Shown: one piece after another, positions 58,981-64,000 of the stretch
Numbering within the stretch: the stretch's first letter is position 1
Layout of the letters: the number at the start of each line of letters is the position of its first letter
NCBI GenBank assembly: GCA_041650595.1
Contig: JBAZKW010000001.1
Span: forward strand, 159,915 to 223,914
DNA length: 64,000 bases
Source: CALFCX01 sp041650595
Lineage (GTDB): Bacteria; Margulisbacteria; WOR-1; JAKLHX01
Reading direction: 5' to 3'
Program-made: the position numbers and the translations under genes
Notes under the pieces: model-generated
Database searches by the model: none
Told to the model about the DNA's origin: nothing
The model's input: only the letters and a program-made list of their open reading frames with translations

Positions 58981-59142
58981 CTGATATAATATCTAAATAA
59001 TTCCGAGAAGCTCAAAATATTATAGGCCGTTATCATTTTGATGCTGTTGCTTGGGGTTTTCAGGGAAAGAGCTGGTTCAATTGATTGTCCACTAAAATAC
59101 CATTACAAGTTTCAGCAACGTTGTGCTAAAATTATTAAATGT

Positions 59143-59215
59143 GAGCCACTAGCTCATCTGGTAGAGCACTTGCCTTTTAAGCAAGTGGTGCCGCGTTCAA
59201 GTCGCGGGTGGCTCA
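59143..59215 (+). tRNA. tRNA-Lys(TTT)
   Basis: Acceptor GAGCCAC/GTGGCTC, D-stem GCTC/GAGC, anticodon loop CTTTTAA (anticodon TTT), T-arm CCGCG/CGCGG. CCA is not encoded. A TGCTAAAAT box lies ten bases upstream. Nothing else is seen in 58981-59142. Confidence 0.96.
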
Positions 59216-59221
59216 TTTGTT

Positions 59222-59295
59222 GGGCCCGTAGTGTAGCGGTTTAACACGCCTGCCTGTCACGCAGGAGATCGAGGGTTCGAATCCCTTCGGGCCCG
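59222..59295 (+). tRNA. tRNA-Asp(GTC)
   Basis: Acceptor GGGCCCG/CGGGCCC, anticodon loop CTGTCAC (anticodon GTC), T-loop TTCGAAT. It follows tRNA-Lys by six bases. CCA is not encoded. Confidence 0.96.
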
Positions 59296-59310
59296 GTTGC
59301 AAGTCGAGGT

Positions 59311-59383
59311 GCCGGGATAGCTCAGTTGGTAGAGCAGTAGCCTGAAAAGCTATGTGTCCGCAGTTCAATTCTGCGTCCCGGCA
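59311..59383 (+). tRNA. tRNA-Phe(GAA)
   Basis: Acceptor GCCGGGA/TCCCGGC, anticodon loop CTGAAAA (anticodon GAA), T-arm CGCAG/CTGCG. CCA is not encoded. Confidence 0.96.
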
Positions 59384-59405
59384 AATTTTTGCGGAGCAAA
59401 AATTT

Positions 59406-59482
59406 CCTTACTACTTATTCCTTACTGCTTAAACTCCGCAAAAATTAAGGAATAAGCAGTAAGAAGTAAGGAGTAAGGAATA
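59406..59482. repeat. Inverted arrays of 7-base repeats after tRNA-Phe
   Basis: Arm 59406-59430 (TTACTAC, TTATTCC, TTACTGC) pairs with arm 59446-59482 (AAGGAAT, AAGCAGT, AAGAAGT, AAGGAGT). GGAGCAAAAAT and CTCCGCAAAAATT flank the first arm. No gene is seen from 59384 to 59633. Confidence 0.7.
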
Positions 59483-59560
59483 GATAATTTTGATTCCTCT
59501 TTGATACTTAATACAGTCTATCTCCCATGTTATAATTTCAGTATTCTAAAATTGTGCAAG

Positions 59561-59581
59561 GCCCTTCGACAGGCTCAGGGC
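59561..59581. repeat. 21-base dispersed repeat, copy 2
   Basis: Identical to 47137-47157, and again on the 5' side of a tRNA (Thr-CGT). GC-rich repeats of the type GAGCGAAGCGAG follow to 59632. Confidence 0.8.
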
Positions 59582-59633
59582 TGTGAGGTGCTTGCATCGA
59601 GCGAGTCCGAGCGAAGCGAGGGCGAGTCGAGAT

Positions 59634-59706
59634 GCCGACGTAGCTCAGTTGGTAGAGCAGCTGTTTCGTAAACAGCAGGTCGTCAGTTCAATCCTGACCG
59701 TCGGCT
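59634..59706 (+). tRNA. tRNA-Thr(CGT)
   Basis: Acceptor GCCGACG/CGTCGGC, anticodon loop TTCGTAA (anticodon CGT), T-arm GTCAG/CTGAC. CCA is not encoded. Confidence 0.95.
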
Positions 59707-59817
59707 TGGTAGAAAGGCAGCTGTGGAGCTTGTCCCGAGAGGCGTGAGCCGTCGAGGGATAAACAGCAGGTCGTCAGCCTGCCTGCCGGCAGGCAGGTTC
59801 AATCCTGACCGTCGGCT
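59707..59817 (+). pseudogene. Broken tRNA-Thr copy with inserts in the anticodon loop and T-arm
   Basis: The sequence repeats tRNA-Thr(CGT) from the D-loop on. The anticodon loop, between GCTGT and AACAGC, is replaced by a 37-base element beginning GGAGCTTGTCCCG (59725-59737) and ending CGAGGGATA. The T-arm is split by the 20-base palindrome at 59778-59797. The 3' part TTCAATCCTGACCGTCGGCT is intact. The anticodon is lost, so it cannot work as a normal tRNA. Confidence 0.8.
59778..59797. repeat. 20-base perfect palindrome, copy 3
   Basis: CCTGCCTGCCGGCAGGCAGG, splitting the T-arm of the broken tRNA-Thr. Confidence 0.9.
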
Positions 59818-59823
59818 TTTGGT

Positions 59824-59897
59824 AGCTCTGAAGCTCTGAAGTGCTGAAGAGATATTGGGATACCTTGTCTTGGCTTCAGTTCTTCAGCACTTCAGTA
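59824..59897. repeat. Inverted arrays of GAAG-type repeats
   Basis: Arm 59824-59850 (GCTCTGAA twice, then GTGCTGAAG) and arm 59872-59897 (CTTCAGTT, CTTCAGCA, CTTCAGTAC) could pair. This resembles the 7-base arrays in layout but not in sequence. Confidence 0.6.
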
Positions 59898-59936
59898 CTA
59901 TTATGTTACAATTAACTGACCAATGGAGGTGTTTTT

Positions 59937-60314
59937 ATGGCGAAAAAAATCTTAGTTATTGACGACGAGAAAGACATAGTCGATATTGTAAAAGAGATAC
60001 TTAAAAATGAAGGCTACATTGTAGAAACCGCTTTTGACGGAGAAGAGGGGCTGAGAAAGGTTGTTGACACAAAGCCTGACCTTGTGGTGGTCGATATCAT
60101 GATGCCCAAGATGGATGGCTATGAGTTTGTCCGCAGGATGAAAGAAGATCAATCTGTTGCTTCGATTCCGGTGATATTTTTGACTGCCAAAGATCAAACG
60201 ACGGACAGGTACAAAGGTCTGTCTTTGGGCGTTGCCGCCTATATAGTAAAACTTTTCGATCTTGACGAGCTCAGAGAGACAGTGCGGGAGGTCCTCGAGA
60301 CCAAGAAAAATTAG
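59937..60314 (+). CDS. Single-domain response regulator (CheY-like)
   Basis: The 125-aa receiver domain has the acidic pair DDE (residues 9-11), phosphorylation Asp in LVVVDIMMPKMDG (about residue 54), the Thr in IFLTAKD and the Lys in YIVKLFDLDEL. The residue after that Lys is Leu where Pro (KPF) is nearly invariant, which is unusual. No output domain is attached, and no kinase gene is adjacent. GGAGG lies before the ATG. tRNA-Thr(TGT) follows after 13 bases. Confidence 0.93.
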   Translation: MAKKILVIDDEKDIVDIVKEILKNEGYIVETAFDGEEGLRKVVDTKPDLVVVDIMMPKMDGYEFVRRMKEDQSVASIPVIFLTAKDQTTDRYKGLSLGVAAYIVKLFDLDELRETVREVLETKKN

Positions 60315-60327
60315 CCGACGTACTTTT

Positions 60328-60400
60328 GCCGACGTAGCTCAGCTGGTAGAGCAGCGGTTTTGTAAACCGCAGGTCGTCAGTTCAAGCCTGACCGTCGGCT
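60328..60400 (+). tRNA. tRNA-Thr(TGT)
   Basis: Acceptor GCCGACG/CGTCGGC, anticodon loop TTTGTAA (anticodon TGT), T-arm GTCAG/CTGAC. The bases GCCGACGTA occur a second time at 60314, just upstream. CCA is not encoded. Confidence 0.95.
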
Positions 60401-60418
60401 TTGGTCTGCTCAAAGAAT

Positions 60419-60994
60419 ATGAAAATAAAAACTCTCGTAGTTGGGCCTATTGAGACCAACTGTTATATTATCTCTGACCAGGACTCATCTTCGGCTTTTG
60501 TTGTTGATGCGGGCGCTAATCCAGCAGGTATTCTATCTGCCATTGAACAAGAAAGGCTTAACGTAAAGGCGATACTCACTACACACGGACATTTTGATCA
60601 TGTGACCGCAGTGAAAGAGATCAAAGACAGGCTTAAGGTCCCTTTTCTGATCCACATGGAAGATTCGTTCATGCTTAGTCCTTTGCTGAATCCGGACGGC
60701 CCGTTAACTGAAGGGCTTATTTTAAATGCAGGGGACCTTTCGCTGAAAGTGATCCATACTCCGGGACATAGTCCGGGTTGTGTCTGCCTTTACTGCGAAA
60801 AAGATGGTATCTTGTTTTCAGGGGACACACTTTTTTATGCTGATCACGGAAGATGTGATCTGCACGGCGGTTCCTATAAAAAAATGATAAAGTCGCTTGA
60901 GAAACTTTTTGAACTTCCGGAAGATACAGCTGTATATCCGGGACATGGCCAAAAAACGACAATAGGGGATGAAAAGAAAAGGGGGCTAATTTAG
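60419..60994 (+). CDS. Metallo-beta-lactamase fold hydrolase (glyoxalase II-like)
   Basis: The protein (191 aa from MKIKTLVVGPIETNCYII) has the metal site THGHFDH (about 61-67), HTPGHSPGC, FSGDTLF and a C-terminal PGHGQKT, which are the ligands of the hydroxyacylglutathione hydrolase-like branch. A physiological substrate is not evident. The frame is open to 60401, inside the end of tRNA-Thr, so ATG 60419 is preferred. holA follows after four bases. Confidence 0.9.
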   Translation: MKIKTLVVGPIETNCYIISDQDSSSAFVVDAGANPAGILSAIEQERLNVKAILTTHGHFDHVTAVKEIKDRLKVPFLIHMEDSFMLSPLLNPDGPLTEGLILNAGDLSLKVIHTPGHSPGCVCLYCEKDGILFSGDTLFYADHGRCDLHGGSYKKMIKSLEKLFELPEDTAVYPGHGQKTTIGDEKKRGLI

Positions 60995-60998
60995 GGAT

Positions 60999-61958
60999 AT
61001 GGGCACTTCTAGCAATATCTTTTGCTTTTACGGACCAGAGGATTTTCTTGCTGAAGAAGAGATATCATCCCTCAGAAACAGTATAGAGAAAAGCTGCGGA
61101 ACTCGTCCGGATATCGAATATTTTTCCCCGGACAATATTTCTGCTTCGGATCTTGTCAGCGGCTTGTGCACTTCGTCGCTTTTTGGCGGCAGCAGGATCG
61201 CGGTAATGGAAGGGTTCGATGATGAGGACTTGCTTGAAGTGCTTTCCAAAAGAAAAAACTTTCCGGGTTCGGTCAGCCTGGTCATAAAGGCAGACAAGAT
61301 CGATAAAAGGGGAAAGCTTTACAAACTTTTAAGCGCTGAAGCGACCGTCAAAGAATTCAAGCCTTTCGCCGAATGGGAGACCAAAAAGATCATTGATTGG
61401 ATCTTAGCAAAGACAAAGGCTGCGGGAAAAACAATAAGTCCTTCTGCTGCGGAACTGCTCAACGATGTATCCGGTCCGTCTTTGCGCCAGCTTGCCTGCG
61501 AGATAGAAAAACTTTCCACTTATGCCGCAGACCGCGCATCGATCGAACCGGAAGACATAAGAGCTCTGGCTGTTTCCGGAGATCTCGGAGCTTTTGCGCT
61601 TGAAAATGCCTTTGCGTCCCGTGACTTAAAAGCCGCCCTGATCTCTTTGGACGGAGCATTTAGGGCCAAGCAGCCAGCGCACGTTCTTATAGGCAGGCTC
61701 GCTTCAAGGCTGCGTCCTTATCTTACAATAAAAGCCTTGAATGTAAAAAAAGTGCCGGCGGGGGATATCATAAGATTGCTGGGGATGAACCCGTATTTTT
61801 ATGAGCGGTGCAGCGAGGGGGCTGCTCTTTATTCCCTGGAAGAGCTGTTAACTGCATTTGAGACTTTGTCCCGGGCGGATATTGCGGTAAAAAACTCTTC
61901 CGCGCCGCCCCGCATCGCAATGGAGCTGGCTCTTATAGATATCATGGTGGGTAAATGA
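60999..61958 (+). CDS. holA: DNA polymerase III delta subunit
   Basis: The 319-aa clamp-loader subunit opens the beta clamp. It starts FCFYGPEDFLAEEEI (the YG.e.fL.ee motif), then SLFGGSRIAVMEGFD, LVIKADKIDKRGKLYKLL, KIIDWILAKTKAAGKTISPSAAELL and a C-terminal ALYSLEELLTAFETLSRADIAVK, as in HolA proteins of this length. It overlaps the next gene as ATGA and follows the metallo-hydrolase gene closely, so the three form one operon. Confidence 0.92.
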   Translation: MGTSSNIFCFYGPEDFLAEEEISSLRNSIEKSCGTRPDIEYFSPDNISASDLVSGLCTSSLFGGSRIAVMEGFDDEDLLEVLSKRKNFPGSVSLVIKADKIDKRGKLYKLLSAEATVKEFKPFAEWETKKIIDWILAKTKAAGKTISPSAAELLNDVSGPSLRQLACEIEKLSTYAADRASIEPEDIRALAVSGDLGAFALENAFASRDLKAALISLDGAFRAKQPAHVLIGRLASRLRPYLTIKALNVKKVPAGDIIRLLGMNPYFYERCSEGAALYSLEELLTAFETLSRADIAVKNSSAPPRIAMELALIDIMVGK

Positions 61959-63658
61959 TATCTATGGATAGTCACAAATTCAGAGCAAATCTTTTGCTGT
62001 TCTTTTTTATCGGGATGTTCCTCCTCCTGATTTTCAAGTTGTTTTATCTCCAGATAATAAAGCATTCTTTTTATATACAGCTTTCCGCCGACCAGAGGCT
62101 TCGAGCTGTCGAGCTTTTGCCTGACAGGGGAGATATCCTTGACAGGAACGGGAATGTCCTGGCCACATCGGTTGATAAGTGGTCTATATATGTCAGGCCA
62201 AAAGCAATAAGCAACAAAGATGAGGTCCTTTCCAAACTGATAAAGATCGACAAAAAAGACGAGGGATTGATCCGGTCAAAATTTTCTTCAAACACCAATT
62301 TCTGGCTCAGAAGGAAAGCCGAGAAAGATTTTGCCGGAAAGATCGCGGCGATAGGCAGCACCGGAATAGATATAACGTCTGAAAAGAAAAGGATATATCC
62401 GAAAGGCCGCCTGGCTGCGCAGCTTATCGGTTTTTCCGGACTGGACAACAAGGGATTGTCCGGAATAGAACAGGAGTTTGATTCTTATCTTCTGGGCAAA
62501 CCCGGAAAATACGTTTTTGAAAGAGATCCTTCGGGCAGAGAGATAACTTCAGGTACCTCTAAACAAGTCCAAAAATCTACCGAAGGGATGAATATTTATC
62601 TTACGATTGACGAGTCCATCCAATATGTGGCCCAAAGAGAACTTGAAAAATACATGAAAGAATGCAAGGCGATAAACGGGTCGATAACGGTAGTGGATAT
62701 AAAGACCGGAGATATACTGGCGGTAGCCGGATATCCTGACTTTGATCCAAACGAGTATTCAAAATACCCTATGGAAAATTGGAAGCTGTCGCCTTTTACA
62801 AATATTTATGAGCCGGGCTCAACTTTTAAAGTGATAGCGGCGAGCGCAGGCCTGGAAGAAGGAGTTGTTGATCTTGACTCTCCAATACCAGTTCCCGATT
62901 CGATAAGAATCGGCGGAATAACGGTAAGAAATTCCCACGCGCTTAAAATGTTCGGCAAGGCGTATAAAACATTGAGAGATGTTATTGCGGAGTCTTTGAA
63001 CACGGGGACCGCCTACATCGGCATTAAGCTGGGACCTGAAAGATACTATAAGTATATAAAAAACTTTGGTTTCGGGGAATATAGCGGAATAGAATTTCCC
63101 GGAGAACAGCGCGGCATGTTAAGAAGACCCGCTGATTGGTCTAAAAGCGATAGCGCAACATATACTTTCGGGCAAACAATAGCTGTTACCCCGGTTCAGC
63201 TGGTGTACGCGGTAGCGGCTATCGCAAATGAAGGCGTCAGGATAAAGCCGCGGCTTATTAGAAAGATAGAGAGCATAGATGAGGATATCGTGCGCTCAGT
63301 ATCACCGGCCCAACTTGGCAGAGCTATAAGCGTTTCAACCTCCAAAAAAGTAAAGGAGCTTATGAAAGGCGTGGCTACAATGACGCACGGTACCGGGCAT
63401 AAAGCGGTTATGTCCCGGTTTTCCGTTGCTGTAAAAACCGGAACGGCACAAAAACCTGCTCCCGGAGGCGGTTATATGAAAGATAGATTTGTCGCTTCTA
63501 TTGTAGGTTTTTGTCCGGCAAAAGATCCGGCAATAGCCATACTTGTCGTGATCAATGAGCCTAAAACATCCATTTGGGGAGCGACCGTGGCTGCGCCGGT
63601 TTTCAAAAATGTCGGGGAGTTCACTCTAAGATATTTGAACGTTGCTCCCGACCTGTGA
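61955..63658 (+). CDS. Class B penicillin-binding protein (FtsI/PBP2 type)
   Basis: The 567-aa peptidoglycan transpeptidase has one N-terminal membrane helix (about 12-32), the dimerisation domain with RGDILDRNGNVLATS, and the transpeptidase domain: SxxK in PGSTFKVIAA, SxN in AESLNTGTAYIG and KTG in VAVKTGTAQKPAPGGGY. It fits FtsI or SpoVD, needed for septal wall synthesis, but the usual division gene cluster is absent, so the exact role is open. No PASTA domain is present. It starts inside the holA stop codon. Confidence 0.92.
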   Translation: MISMDSHKFRANLLLFFFIGMFLLLIFKLFYLQIIKHSFYIQLSADQRLRAVELLPDRGDILDRNGNVLATSVDKWSIYVRPKAISNKDEVLSKLIKIDKKDEGLIRSKFSSNTNFWLRRKAEKDFAGKIAAIGSTGIDITSEKKRIYPKGRLAAQLIGFSGLDNKGLSGIEQEFDSYLLGKPGKYVFERDPSGREITSGTSKQVQKSTEGMNIYLTIDESIQYVAQRELEKYMKECKAINGSITVVDIKTGDILAVAGYPDFDPNEYSKYPMENWKLSPFTNIYEPGSTFKVIAASAGLEEGVVDLDSPIPVPDSIRIGGITVRNSHALKMFGKAYKTLRDVIAESLNTGTAYIGIKLGPERYYKYIKNFGFGEYSGIEFPGEQRGMLRRPADWSKSDSATYTFGQTIAVTPVQLVYAVAAIANEGVRIKPRLIRKIESIDEDIVRSVSPAQLGRAISVSTSKKVKELMKGVATMTHGTGHKAVMSRFSVAVKTGTAQKPAPGGGYMKDRFVASIVGFCPAKDPAIAILVVINEPKTSIWGATVAAPVFKNVGEFTLRYLNVAPDL

Positions 63659-63664
63659 TATAAT
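63635..63664 (+). promoter_or_regulatory. Sigma-70 promoter of trpS (leaderless)
   Basis: TTGAAC (63635-63640), 18 bases, TATAAT (63659-63664) preceded by TGA. ATG 63674 lies nine bases after the -10 box. The -35 box is inside the end of the penicillin-binding protein gene. Confidence 0.7.
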
Positions 63665-63673
63665 TTTTAGCAA

Positions 63674-64000
63674 ATGTCTCGTATATTATCGGGTATTCAA
63701 CCTTCCGGACGCCTCCATCTCGGCAATCTTATAGGTGCTTTGCAAAACTGGGCCACGCTTCAGGACAAGCATGAGTCCTTTTTTGAGATCGCGGACCTTC
63801 ACGCTCTTACAACCGGGTATATGAATACCCATGAACTCAAAGAAAATATTTTTCAGCTTGCCGTGGACATGGTCAGCGCGGGACTGGACCCGAAAAAATG
63901 CACTATCTTTGTGCAATCGGACGTTCCGGAGCATTGCGAACTGCATCTGATGCTCTCCATGATAACCCCGCTTTCCTGGCTTGAAAGAGTACCCACATAT
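63674..64000 (+). CDS. trpS: Tryptophanyl-tRNA synthetase, N-terminal part (cut by window edge)
   Basis: The 109 codons seen begin MSRILSGIQPSGRLHLGNLIGALQNW, with the class I HIGH-type motif (HLGN) of TrpS. They go on with FFEIADLHALTTGY, LDPKKCTIFVQSDVPEH and ELHLMLSMITPLSWLERVPTY, all typical of bacterial TrpS. The enzyme charges tRNA-Trp. The KMSKS motif lies beyond the window. An extended -10 box ends nine bases before the ATG, suggesting a leaderless mRNA. Confidence 0.96.
   Translation, partial: MSRILSGIQPSGRLHLGNLIGALQNWATLQDKHESFFEIADLHALTTGYMNTHELKENIFQLAVDMVSAGLDPKKCTIFVQSDVPEHCELHLMLSMITPLSWLERVPTY

Noticed and set aside
59406..59482. Possible CRISPR-like array
   Set aside because: Units are only seven bases, degenerate and contiguous, with no unique spacers and no cas genes.
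59725..59797. Functional intron in a tRNA-Thr
   Set aside because: Two separate short palindromic inserts, loss of the anticodon and loss of the 5' half argue against a spliced tRNA; nothing resembles a group I core.

Overview
The window comes from a diderm, probably anaerobic bacterium of moderate GC content. Signs of an outer membrane are small beta-barrels ending in Phe, three PorV/PorQ-like barrels, an AsmA-like protein and lipoproteins. Signs of anaerobic metabolism are a MetV-MetF pair and a phosphofructokinase with the GGDD motif. The gene set recalls candidate phyla such as Margulisbacteria/Saganbacteria (WOR-1) or Elusimicrobia, but that placement is an inference from memory, not a computed result. 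Intact tRNA genes lack an encoded CCA end.

Layout. 1-2284 (mostly minus): ilvD 5' end, two tRNA-Leu, accA, accD. 2356-9155 (plus): rpsT, ispE, phosphofructokinase, a zinc-ribbon protein, coaX, lysS, metV, metF. 9152-20183 (minus): a 622-aa unknown, a TraB/ChaN-like protein, tldD, panE, then three unusual sugar-phosphate proteins (a 788-aa phosphohexomutase, a ROK-like kinase, a NagB-like fusion). 20210-30249 (minus): pgm, rsmE, dnaJ, dnaK, grpE, hrcA behind a textbook promoter and CIRCE operator, hemW, lepA. 30324-46388: cell-envelope genes (PorV-like barrels, a GH26-like lipoprotein, two tandem barrels with a shared leader element, Ig-like lipoprotein, AsmA, a subtilase with a sorting-like tail) and a fused E1 dehydrogenase. 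46389-58980: small accessory genes, surface proteins and an ankyrin protein. 59143-60400: a tRNA cluster. 59937-64000: response regulator, metallo-hydrolase, holA, a class B penicillin-binding protein and the start of trpS.

Three cross-cutting patterns stand out. (1) Thirteen upstream regions carry a two-part motif, GAAATTTC then exactly 13 bases then CGATA or CGAGAT. This has the spacing of sigma-28 (FliA/SigD/WhiG) promoters and precedes carbon-metabolism enzymes and unknown proteins rather than motility genes. Eleven matches are good and two are weak. (2) Many other genes have a TGnTATAAT-type -10 box ending only 6-9 bases before the start codon, which predicts leaderless mRNAs, while operon-internal genes use Shine-Dalgarno sites. 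(3) Seven broken tRNA copies lie near intact ones. Six are interrupted by GC-rich palindromes, always at a D-, anticodon- or T-loop/arm, and three share the same insertion junction in the anticodon loop. Related repeats also sit in frame inside hemW and ispE and apparently form a signal peptide.
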